The position numbers were made by a program, and so were the translations under genes. A DNA stretch of 64,000 nt from Alloyangia pacifica (lineage in GTDB: Bacteria > Pseudomonadota > Alphaproteobacteria > Rhodobacterales > Rhodobacteraceae): assembly GCF_020524285.1 (NCBI RefSeq), contig NZ_JAIVKX010000015.1, positions 124,001 through 188,000 on the forward strand, written 5' to 3'. The notes beneath the pieces were generated by a model. The model saw only the letters and a program-made list of their open reading frames with translations, was not told the origin of the DNA and made no database searches. Shown here piece by piece: positions 1 to 6,772 of the stretch; the stretch's first letter is position 1; each line of letters begins with the position of its first letter.

Positions 1-261
1 ACGGTCATGGTGCGCGAGGATCCCGAGGTCAGCCAGCCCGAGCCGATCACCATCGGCGGCACCACCGTCGTCGTGCCGCGCACCACGGTGGGCGTCGACG
101 AGCAGGAAACCCATTTCACCATCCTCGAGGGCGCGGACGTCAGCCTGCAGCGGCTGGTCGATGCGCTCAACGCCATCGGGCTCACCGCGACGCAGACCAT
201 ATCGATCCTGCAGGCGATCAAGGCCGCGGGAGCGCTGCATGCCGATCTCGAGATCATCTAG
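1..261 (+). CDS. flgI: Flagellar P-ring protein FlgI, C-terminal part (gene enters from left edge)
   Basis: The reading frame is open from the first base of the window and ends at 261, so this is the last 86 residues of a longer protein. It ends with a segment reading LQRLVDALNAIGLTATQTIS and then AIKAAGALHADLEII, the characteristic FlgI C-terminus. FlgI assembles the P-ring around the rod in the peptidoglycan layer. The ATG at 7 is internal, not a start. The next gene begins 12 bases downstream behind a GAGGAGAG ribosome site, so flgI heads a small operon with a FlgJ-like and an FlgN-like gene. Signal peptide and N-terminal domains lie outside the window. Confidence 0.93.
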   Translation, partial: TVMVREDPEVSQPEPITIGGTTVVVPRTTVGVDEQETHFTILEGADVSLQRLVDALNAIGLTATQTISILQAIKAAGALHADLEII

Positions 262-273
262 AGGAGAGACCCG

Positions 274-591
274 ATGGACGTGAAGACCTCCATGGCCGCC
301 TTGCAGGTCACCGGTGCGCAGATCGCCCAGCCCGGCGCCGTGGCGCCGGGCGCCCCGGCCAGCCCGGCAAGGGAATTCGAGGCGATGTTCCTCACCGAGA
401 TGGTCAACGAAATGCTGAGCGAGGTCGACCTCGGGGATTTCGGCGGTGGCAAGGCCGAGGAGCACTGGCGCTACTTTCTCGCCGAGGCCTTCGGCAATGA
501 GCTGGCAGAGCAGGGCGGCGCGGGCATCGCGCGCAACCTGGAACAGGCGATGTCGGCCTATGGAGCCGCAAGCCGTGGAGACAAGACATGA
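274..591 (+). CDS. flgJ: Rod-binding protein, single-domain FlgJ-like
   Basis: A 105-residue protein starting at an ATG 9 bases after a GAGGAGAG ribosome site. The core segment (residues about 30-95) has the rod-binding pattern: FEAMFLTEMVNEML, then a Gly/Lys-rich turn, then FLAEAFGNELAEQGGAGIA. This matches the N-terminal domain of FlgJ, which caps and helps polymerise the periplasmic rod. The peptidoglycan hydrolase domain found at the C-terminus of enterobacterial FlgJ is absent, as is usual in alphaproteobacteria, where a separate muramidase acts. The end overlaps the start of the next gene by four bases (ATGA), implying translational coupling. Confidence 0.85.
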   Translation: MDVKTSMAALQVTGAQIAQPGAVAPGAPASPAREFEAMFLTEMVNEMLSEVDLGDFGGGKAEEHWRYFLAEAFGNELAEQGGAGIARNLEQAMSAYGAASRGDKT

Positions 592-998
592 CCGAGATGA
601 CCCGCCCCCGCGCCCATGCGCTGATCGACCGCCTGTCGCGCCTGCTGCGCGAGGAGATTGCCGTGATCGGCAAGGGCGAACTGGCGCGCGTGGAGGAACT
701 CTTTCCGCGCAAGCAGGAGCTGCTGGCCGAGATCGAGGCCGCCTTTGCCGACCCCGAGCCGCTGCTCGGCGGCGAGGATCCGGCGGCGGCGAAGCTGCGC
801 CAGAGCCTGTCCGAGCTGCGCGAGCTGATTCACGGCGACCTCGCATTGCTGCGCCGGATGACCGAGGCGACCGGCGCGGTGGCGAAAGAGATCGACCGGA
901 TCCGCGAGCGCCAGAGTTTGCGCGGCGTTTATGGCAAGGATGGCACGAAATCGACACAATGCGTGACCCAGGCGCAACGCTACGATCAGTCGGTTTAG
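588..998 (+). CDS. FlgN-like flagellar protein (putative export chaperone)
   Basis: A 136-residue, largely helical and charged protein with no signal peptide or membrane segment. Its start overlaps the stop of the flgJ-like gene (ATGA at 588-591). Residues 5-75 are rich in Leu, Glu and Arg, with a long amphipathic helix such as KGELARVEELFPRKQELLAE, the style of FlgN-family chaperones that hold hook-associated proteins for export. Position between flgI/flgJ and the flagellin gene supports a flagellar role. The last 25 residues look unrelated to the helical part. The FlgN assignment rests on size, composition and position, so function is an inference. Confidence 0.6.
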   Translation: MTEMTRPRAHALIDRLSRLLREEIAVIGKGELARVEELFPRKQELLAEIEAAFADPEPLLGGEDPAAAKLRQSLSELRELIHGDLALLRRMTEATGAVAKEIDRIRERQSLRGVYGKDGTKSTQCVTQAQRYDQSV

Positions 999-1000
999 CG

Positions 1001-1016
1001 TTAACCTCTCTTTAAC
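1001..1016 (+). promoter_or_regulatory. CtrA-type binding site upstream of flagellin
   Basis: The sequence TTAA-CCTCTCT-TTAAC fits the alphaproteobacterial CtrA consensus TTAA-N7-TTAA(C) exactly, in both half-sites and spacing. It lies in the 112-base gap between the FlgN-like gene and the flagellin ATG at 1111, about 95 bases upstream of the start codon, a position suited to transcription activation. CtrA is known to drive flagellar genes in Rhodobacterales. The match is seen directly; binding is inferred. Confidence 0.65.
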
Positions 1017-1110
1017 CTCTGGTTCCAATCTCTCGTGATACGGATACCCCACGGCAGGACCGTTTTCGCCAGAAAGGCGAAGCACAACGATAGAAATCGG
1101 AGCAGATACA

Positions 1111-2031
1111 ATGTCTTCCATCAATACCAATGCAAGCGCGATGAACGCGCTGTCGACCCTCCGCGGCATCAACAAGCAGCTTGAGGAAACCCAGGGCCGC
1201 ATCTCGACCGGCCTCAAGGTCGAGTCGGCAAAAGACAACGCATCGTACTTCCAAATCTCGGAAACGATGTCCGGCGACTCGTCGATGTACAAGGCCATCA
1301 ATGAAGGCCTGACACTGACCAAGAACTCGATCGCCACCGCGCGCCTTGGCGCCGAGAGCTTCCAAGATCTTTCTCAGCAGTTCCAAGAACGTGTTGCATT
1401 CGCCCAGGGCGCAAAAGGCGGCTATCAAGAAGTCGAAGATGAACTCAATGAGCTCATCAAAGAGATGGAAACCACCATCACCCAATCGACCTTCAATGGC
1501 GATGACATGGTGAACGCGGCCAACGCAGACACCATCGCGGCCTCGACCATCGACGGGACGACCGGTGTCGTCACCCCGACAGCAACGACTACTTCAACGC
1601 GCAATGTGGTTACCGGTGTCTCTCGTGCCTCGGGCTCGCTCGAAGTCACGACCACCGCAGTCGATACGGTTGACCTCGCCTCTACGCTGGCGGACTTCAA
1701 AGCGATTGCAACCGGGTTTGCAGCCAATGCAGAGGCTGCGACCGGCGAGACCTTCCTGAGTGGGGCACTAAAATCGGCGGAAGCGGCACTTAGCCTTGCC
1801 ACTGATTCTGCGACCGCTTTGGGGCTCGCAGAAGCAACTATCGAGGGTCAGCAAGAATTCCTGACCGCCGTGGCCGACAACATCGACTCCGGCGTGGGCG
1901 CAATGATCGACGCGGACATGGAAGAGGAAGCGGCGCGTCTGCAGGCGCTGCAGGTTCAGCAGCAGCTGGCCACGCAGTCGTTGTCGATCGCCAACTCCGC
2001 ACCGCAGAACATTCTGTCGCTGTTCCAGTAA
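1111..2031 (+). CDS. fliC: Flagellin
   Basis: A 306-residue flagellin. Residues 1-125 show the conserved N-terminal D0/D1 helices: SSINTNASAMNALSTLRGIN, later ISTGLKVESAKDNA, and about residue 125 QSTFNGDD. The C-terminal 60 residues give the paired helix ending in SIANSAPQNILSLFQ. The centre (about 135-230) is Thr/Ala-rich and variable, the surface-exposed domain. Length is typical of the short Rhodobacteraceae flagellins. Start codon follows GGAG by about nine bases. The gene has its own promoter region with a CtrA site and is closed by a strong terminator at 2068-2093, so it is probably monocistronic. The flaF and flbT genes that control flagellin secretion and mRNA follow directly. Confidence 0.95.
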   Translation: MSSINTNASAMNALSTLRGINKQLEETQGRISTGLKVESAKDNASYFQISETMSGDSSMYKAINEGLTLTKNSIATARLGAESFQDLSQQFQERVAFAQGAKGGYQEVEDELNELIKEMETTITQSTFNGDDMVNAANADTIAASTIDGTTGVVTPTATTTSTRNVVTGVSRASGSLEVTTTAVDTVDLASTLADFKAIATGFAANAEAATGETFLSGALKSAEAALSLATDSATALGLAEATIEGQQEFLTAVADNIDSGVGAMIDADMEEEAARLQALQVQQQLATQSLSIANSAPQNILSLFQ

Positions 2032-2067
2032 TTTCTCTGGAAGTGACAGAACGTCTGATGGCATAAG

Positions 2068-2093
2068 GAGGGGGCGCCATGGGCGCCCCCTTT
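2068..2093 (+). terminator. Rho-independent terminator after flagellin gene
   Basis: A perfect nine-base-pair stem GGGGGCGCC / GGCGCCCCC (70-78 with 82-90 of 2000s) with a three-base loop is followed by TTT, 37 bases after the flagellin stop. Its position fits a terminator separating highly expressed fliC from flaF. Confidence 0.75.
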
Positions 2094-2171
2094 CCGTCGG
2101 AGCATCGGACAAACCGGGCCCGGTTTACAGTCACCCCGCAACACGTCGGGGGAGCAGAGGCAGGAACGGCA

Positions 2172-2609
2172 ATGAGCATCTCCGCATACAAACGCACGAT
2201 CCGCGAAAGCGAGTCCCCGCGCCAGATCGAGGCCCGCGTCTTCGCCCGCGTCACCGGCGCGCTGCAGCAGCATTCCGAGGCCTGGACGGCCAACTCCGAG
2301 AAATCCGCGCGGCTCGCGGTGCTTTCCGGCGGGCTGCGCGAGGCGGTGGCGCAGAACCAGAAGCTCTGGGGGCAGTTGCGCGACGACCTCGCAAGCTCGC
2401 GCAACGCGCTGCCCGAGGCGCTGCGCGCCAACCTTCTGTCGATCTCGCTCTGGGTCGACCGCACGAGCAACACGGTCCTTGGCGGCGGCCCCGGCCTGCC
2501 GGCGCTGATCGACGTGAACCAGAACATTCTCGCCGGGCTCGCCGCTGCCCGCCCGGCCTCGACAGGCATGGCTCAAGATGGCGCTCAATCTTACTCTCAA
2601 GCCCTTTGA
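2172..2609 (+). CDS. flaF: Flagellar biosynthesis regulator FlaF
   Basis: A 145-residue cytoplasmic protein. The frame is open from 2079, but the family N-terminus (MSISAYKRTIRESESPRQIE) begins at the ATG at 2172. The segment from residue 10 to 125 matches FlaF: a conserved ESPRQIEARVF helix, then a central AVAQNQKLW and a closing region around NLLSISLWVDR. In Caulobacter and relatives FlaF is needed for flagellin secretion and acts against FlbT. It overlaps flbT by 32 bases in a different frame, so the two are translationally coupled. Confidence 0.9.
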   Translation: MSISAYKRTIRESESPRQIEARVFARVTGALQQHSEAWTANSEKSARLAVLSGGLREAVAQNQKLWGQLRDDLASSRNALPEALRANLLSISLWVDRTSNTVLGGGPGLPALIDVNQNILAGLAAARPASTGMAQDGAQSYSQAL

Positions 2610-3012
2610 ACGGATCGTCGTCAACGGCTGCATGATGCGCAACGGCGGGCGCAAGACCACGCTCACCGTCGAGAACCGCGCCGACATCATCCGCGAGACT
2701 GATCTGCTGAAGCCCGAGGCCGCCGCGACACCGGTACGCGCGGCCTATTTCCTGATCCAGAGCGCGCTGGTCTACCCGGACCGCCGCGACGCGCTGACCA
2801 AATCCGCGCAGCAACAACTGGCGAAACTTGCCACAGTGTTCACGCCGGAGCTGGCGGCCCATGTGTTCGAAGCCGCGAATAATGTCAGCCAGCGTGAATA
2901 TTTTACCGCGCTGCGCGAGCTGCGTCCTTTGATGAAGCGGGAACTCGAAGTGCTGGGACCCGCAGGTCTCGACCCGACATCCCCCGACGATCTGCCGAGG
3001 ATACCAACATGA
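2578..3012 (+). CDS. flbT: Flagellin mRNA regulator FlbT
   Basis: A 144-residue protein starting MALNLTLKPFERIVVNGCM, the FlbT signature, followed by ENRADIIRE and a helical C-terminal part. FlbT binds the 5' end of flagellin mRNA in Caulobacter and reduces its stability when flagellum assembly is incomplete. Its start lies inside the end of flaF and its stop overlaps the next start (ATGA at 3009-3012). The combination fliC-flaF-flbT is a standard alphaproteobacterial module, and the target mRNA here is presumably the fliC transcript 1 kb upstream. Confidence 0.92.
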   Translation: MALNLTLKPFERIVVNGCMMRNGGRKTTLTVENRADIIRETDLLKPEAAATPVRAAYFLIQSALVYPDRRDALTKSAQQQLAKLATVFTPELAAHVFEAANNVSQREYFTALRELRPLMKRELEVLGPAGLDPTSPDDLPRIPT

Positions 3013-3830
3013 TCTCCGTTTCGGGCCTTTCCACCGGCCTTGCCCTGCGCATCGTCGATGCGACCGAGGACAAGGAGCACGAGCTGATCCAGGAGGAGGC
3101 CGAGCACAAGCGGGCCATCGACTACTTCATGGAGAACATCGAGAGCGTCGAGACGGTCGACGACCTGATGGCGGACTACAAGCTCTACAGCTTCGTGATG
3201 AAGGCCTATGACCTAGAGGACCAGATCTTCGGCAAGGCGATGATGGAGAAGATCCTCAAGAGCAACATCGAGGAAGATGACGCGCTGGTGAACAAGCTCA
3301 CCGACGACCGCTTCGAGACCTTCTACAACGCCATGGGCTTCAGCGAGGATGGCATGGCCAACCTCAACACCGTCGACGCCGACTGGAAGGCGACGATCGT
3401 CGCGGCCTATGTCGACACGACCTACGTCAACGCCAAGGCCGAGGACAACGAGGCATTGGGCATGGCGCTCGAATTCCGCCGCAAGGCCGCAAACGTGACC
3501 AGCGCCTATGATCTTCTGGCCGACGCGGACATGGCGCAGTTCATCCGCACCGCGCTCGGTCTGCCCGACGAGATCGCCAGCGGCGACATCGACAAGCAGG
3601 CCGCGCTGCTCGCCTCGCGCGTCGACATCGAGATGCTGAGCGATCCCGACTACGTCGAGACCCTGGTGAAGAAATACGCCGCGATCAGCGATGCCACCAG
3701 CGATCTGAGCTCGACCAACGCCGCGGTGCAGCTGATGACCAGCGCCGCCAGCGGCTCGTCGGGCAGCTTCGTGCCGGTGACCATCGACATCGAGGCGATC
3801 CAGGGGTTCAGCGGCTACCGCGTTCGCTGA
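3009..3830 (+). CDS. DUF1217-family flagellar protein
   Basis: A 273-residue acidic protein without signal peptide or membrane segment. It begins MISVSGLSTGLALRIVDATE and contains repeated helical segments such as DLMADYKLYSFVMKAYDLED and FYNAMGFSEDG, typical of DUF1217 proteins that sit in flagellar clusters of Rhodobacteraceae and Rhizobiales. The molecular role of the family is not established; secretion through the flagellar apparatus or an assembly role is plausible from context. Its start overlaps the flbT stop, so it is the third gene of the flaF operon. It converges on fliG with only 17 bases between the stop codons. Confidence 0.75.
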   Translation: MISVSGLSTGLALRIVDATEDKEHELIQEEAEHKRAIDYFMENIESVETVDDLMADYKLYSFVMKAYDLEDQIFGKAMMEKILKSNIEEDDALVNKLTDDRFETFYNAMGFSEDGMANLNTVDADWKATIVAAYVDTTYVNAKAEDNEALGMALEFRRKAANVTSAYDLLADADMAQFIRTALGLPDEIASGDIDKQAALLASRVDIEMLSDPDYVETLVKKYAAISDATSDLSSTNAAVQLMTSAASGSSGSFVPVTIDIEAIQGFSGYRVR

Positions 3831-3847
3831 TCCCCCGGGGTCGCCCG

Positions 3848-4903
3848 TCAGTACATCTCGTCCTCGTCGTCGCCGAGCGGCAGGCTGATCTGGTCCTCGT
3901 CCGCGAGCGTGCGGGCGTAATCGAGCATCAGCGCCTGCGCCGAGGTCACCTCGCGGCGGCGCACCGGCCCCATGGTCTCCATCTCCTCGATCAGCATGTC
4001 GCGCGAGCGGCCCGGAAGCGCGGCGAGGAAGGCATCGCGCGCATCCTGGCTGGCGCCGCGCAGCGCCGTGGGCAGCGTGTTGCCGGGTACCCCGCGCATG
4101 ATCCGCGCCAGGTCCATCGGCTCCAGTTTCACCAGATCTTCGAAGGTGAACATCTTCGCCTTGATCGCGGCGAAGGCGTCGGGGATCGAGGTCTCGAGCG
4201 CCGGCGCCATGGCATCGAAGGCGCCCCGGTCGAGCTTGTTGAACAGATCCGCCATGCGCTGGTGCTGCTCGGCTGCGGTAGGCTGGGCGCCGGCGTTGAT
4301 GATGTCGCTCTGCAGCGATTCCTCGATCTGGCGCATCATGTGATGCGGCACCGCCTCCATGCGGATCATCCGCTCGACGACGCTATTCATCTTCTCCGGC
4401 CCCAGCAGCGGCAGCACCTTGGCCACCACGTCGGTCTTCACGTTGGTGAGGATCGCCGCGATGGTCTGGTCGTGCTCGCCCTTGAGGTAGTTGGCAATGA
4501 CATTCTCGGACAGGCCACTGAACCGGGCCCAGAGATCGCGCTCCTTCAGCGGGCCGCGGATGTCCTTGAGGATGGCCTCGACCTGCTCGCCGGGCAGCAG
4601 CGAGCGCAGCAGGCTCTCGGCCACGGCAAAGGAGCCGACCACGCCGCCGCCGTTGGTCATGTCCTCGACGAAATCCGACAGTACCTGCTCGACGGTCTCG
4701 GCCGAGATCGAGCCGAGACCCGACATGGCGCGGGTGACGCGCTGGATCTCGTCGTCGTCGAGCTGCTGCATCAGCGCCGAGCCCCGCTTCTCGCCAAGGC
4801 AGAGGAACAGGATCGCGGCCTTCTGCGGGCCGGTGAGCTTGCGCCGCGGCGCCTGCGGGGCAGGGTCGCTCGTCGTGGTACGTTGGACGTTCGCTACAGC
4901 CAT
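3848..4903 (-). CDS. fliG: Flagellar motor switch protein FliG
   Basis: A 351-residue protein with the three FliG domains. The N-terminal part has KLTGPQKAAILFLCLGEKRG, the middle carries the EHDQTIAAILTNVK and AKVLPLLGPEKMNSV segments, and the C-terminal part holds the MFTFEDLVKLEP motif with the charged torque helix that contacts the stator (about residues 250-325). FliG joins the FliF ring to the FliM/FliN C-ring and transmits torque. The N-terminal 20 residues are a Pro/Ala-rich extension. It is the last gene of the fliF-fliH-fliN-fliP-fliG run, 22 bases after fliP. In most bacteria fliG lies directly after fliF, so this placement is noteworthy. Confidence 0.93.
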   Translation of the reverse strand: MAVANVQRTTTSDPAPQAPRRKLTGPQKAAILFLCLGEKRGSALMQQLDDDEIQRVTRAMSGLGSISAETVEQVLSDFVEDMTNGGGVVGSFAVAESLLRSLLPGEQVEAILKDIRGPLKERDLWARFSGLSENVIANYLKGEHDQTIAAILTNVKTDVVAKVLPLLGPEKMNSVVERMIRMEAVPHHMMRQIEESLQSDIINAGAQPTAAEQHQRMADLFNKLDRGAFDAMAPALETSIPDAFAAIKAKMFTFEDLVKLEPMDLARIMRGVPGNTLPTALRGASQDARDAFLAALPGRSRDMLIEEMETMGPVRRREVTSAQALMLDYARTLADEDQISLPLGDDEDEMY

Positions 4904-4925
4904 CTGGCGGCTCCAATCATGTCTT

Positions 4926-5777
4926 TCAGCCCGCTCCGGAGAGCGGCAGATAACTTTCCATCAGGCTTCCGGCGAGCATATACCAGCCGTCGATCAGCAC
5001 GAAGAAGATCACCTTGAACGGCAGCGAGATCAGCACCGGCGGCAGCATCATCATGCCCGCGCTCATCAGCACCGAGGCGACGATCAGGTCGATCACTAGG
5101 AAGGGCAGGTAGATCAGGAAGCCGATCGAGAAGGCGCGGCGCAGTTCCGAGATCATGAAGGCCGGCACCAGTTCGCGCCAGCCAACGGCCTCGGACGAGG
5201 CGGGCAGCGGCCCGGGCTCGACCTCGGCGCCTCCCGCGTCACTGCGCGCCGCGATGTCGTGGAACAGGCTCAGGTCCTTCTCGCGGGTGTTGGCGTACAT
5301 GAAGGTCTTGAAGGGCTGGCCGATCCGCTCCAGCGCCTGTTCCTCGGTGATCGAATTCTCCATCAGCGGCTGCACGCCGCCCTCCCAGGCGTCCTCGAAC
5401 ACCGGCTGCATGACGAAGAAGGTCATGAACAGCGCCATGGACGTCAGCACCATGTTGGGCGGCGTCTGGTTGAGCCCGAGCGCCGAGCGCAGCATCGAGA
5501 AGACGATCACGAAGCGGGTGAAGCTGGTCATGATGACCAGCAGCCCCGGAGCCAGCGACAGCACGGTCATCGCCGCGATCAGCTGGATGATCCGCCCCGA
5601 GAGCGAGGCGCGCTCGTCCGAGCCGGCAGGGGCGCTGCTCAGGGCGTCGCCAATCGCCCCCAGCAGGTCCGAGCCCGCCGATTGTGCATGCGCCGTGCCG
5701 GAGGCCGCAAAGAGCACCCCCGCCGCCAGAAGCAGGCAGGTCAGTGCAACTCCCCACTGGCCGGATCGGTGGTTCAT
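4926..5777 (-). CDS. fliP: Flagellar type III export gate protein FliP
   Basis: A 283-residue membrane protein. The frame is open far upstream, but the start is set by the ATG at 5777, which overlaps the fliN stop (ATGA) and opens a cleavable signal peptide ending about AHAQ (residue 32). Downstream are the diagnostic FliP segments: APGLLVIMTSFTRFVIVFSM, GLNQTPPNMVL, a periplasmic loop, then FLIYLPFLVIDLIVASVLMS and GMMMLPP. FliP forms the core of the export gate pore with FliQ and FliR, which are not in this window. The gene lies between fliN and fliG, and no fliO is present in the usual position before it. Confidence 0.95.
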   Translation of the reverse strand: MNHRSGQWGVALTCLLLAAGVLFAASGTAHAQSAGSDLLGAIGDALSSAPAGSDERASLSGRIIQLIAAMTVLSLAPGLLVIMTSFTRFVIVFSMLRSALGLNQTPPNMVLTSMALFMTFFVMQPVFEDAWEGGVQPLMENSITEEQALERIGQPFKTFMYANTREKDLSLFHDIAARSDAGGAEVEPGPLPASSEAVGWRELVPAFMISELRRAFSIGFLIYLPFLVIDLIVASVLMSAGMMMLPPVLISLPFKVIFFVLIDGWYMLAGSLMESYLPLSGAG

Positions 5778-6100
5778 TCTTCGGAGACGTAGTCCTTGAC
5801 GATCTCGATCAGCGAGACGCCGAGCCTGTCGTCGGGCAGGCGCACGAGATCGCCGCGCGCCACGAGCCGTTCGTTGATCATCACTTCCACCGGCTGGCCG
5901 ATGCTCTTGTCCAGCTCGATGATCGAGCCGCGGCTGAGCTTCAGGAGCTGCGCGATCGGCATGCGGGTCTGGCCCAGCACGATCTGCACGTTCAGCCCGA
6001 CGTTCAGCATCGCGTCGATGCCCTGGCCGCTCTCCGCCGTCTTGGGGGCCGCGGCGGCGGCTCCGGTTTCCGCCTGCGCGGTCTCTGCCTCGTCCATCAT
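5774..6100 (-). CDS. fliN: Flagellar motor switch protein FliN
   Basis: A 108-residue protein. The first 30 residues are Ala/Glu-rich and variable; residues 33-105 are the SpoA domain of FliN, with LNVGLNVQIVLGQTRMPIAQLLKLSRGSIIELD and later VEVMINERLVARGDLVRLPDDRLGV. FliN tetramers build the lower C-ring and bind the export factor FliH. The stop overlaps the fliP start; three bases separate its ATG from the fliH stop. Small for FliN but within the usual range for alphaproteobacteria. Confidence 0.92.
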   Translation of the reverse strand: MMDEAETAQAETGAAAAAPKTAESGQGIDAMLNVGLNVQIVLGQTRMPIAQLLKLSRGSIIELDKSIGQPVEVMINERLVARGDLVRLPDDRLGVSLIEIVKDYVSEE

Positions 6101-6103
6101 GTC

Positions 6104-6772
6104 TTATTCTCCTGCCTGATCCTGCCCGACGGTCGCGTCGATGCGTGCCTTGCTGTCCTCGAGCGCGCCGAGGATGCGTTGGCAGATGTCGTTGAAACTG
6201 TAGTGCATCACCCCGTGGTCCCATTCCGCGCGCACGTCGCCGGTGGCAAGCGCGGGGTCCGGCTTGACCTCGATGCGCCCGCCGAAGCCGGACTGCCGCG
6301 CGATGCGGTGGACCTCGGCGGCGCTGCTTTCGGTGACCTCGGGGGCGAAGTGGAATTTCAGCTCGGCGGCGCCGAGCGCCATCCGCACGGCGCCCCGCGC
6401 CTCCTGAAGCGCCTCGGTCTCGGCGAGGGCGGCGGTCGCCGCCGGGGCCACCTGCCGCAGCACCGAGAGCGCAAAGCCGACCATCTGCGACTCCAGCACC
6501 GCGTGGTGACGGTCGGAGTCGGCGAACAGCGCTTGCAGGGCGGGGGCGATCGCCTCGACGGCAGTCACCTGGCGGGCGCTCGTGCTCTGCTGCGCGGCGG
6601 AGGAGGCCTCGTCGCGCCCCTGCGCCAGCCCGGCCTCGAAGCCCTCGGCCTGGGCCTTTGCCACCGCTGCGTCGAATTCGGCGCGGGTGTAGATCGCGCC
6701 GATCTTGGCCTGTTCGCCGCGGAGTTGCGCGTCCGCTTCGACGTCGAAGTTGCGGTCGAAGATGAAACTCAT
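6104..6772 (-). CDS. fliH: FliH-like flagellar assembly/export regulator
   Basis: A 222-residue soluble protein that starts MSFIFDRNFDVEADAQ and has a coiled-coil, Ala/Glu/Gln-rich stretch (about residues 30-75, AKAQAEGFEAGLAQGRDE) with the glycine spacing seen in FliH, followed by a V-ATPase E-subunit-like C-terminal half containing FHFAPEVT. FliH is the stator of the export ATPase FliI and tethers it to FliN. The sequence is divergent, as FliH usually is, and the call leans on the coiled-coil pattern and position between fliF and fliN. Its ATG overlaps the fliF stop. No fliI is in the window. Confidence 0.78.
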   Translation of the reverse strand: MSFIFDRNFDVEADAQLRGEQAKIGAIYTRAEFDAAVAKAQAEGFEAGLAQGRDEASSAAQQSTSARQVTAVEAIAPALQALFADSDRHHAVLESQMVGFALSVLRQVAPAATAALAETEALQEARGAVRMALGAAELKFHFAPEVTESSAAEVHRIARQSGFGGRIEVKPDPALATGDVRAEWDHGVMHYSFNDICQRILGALEDSKARIDATVGQDQAGE

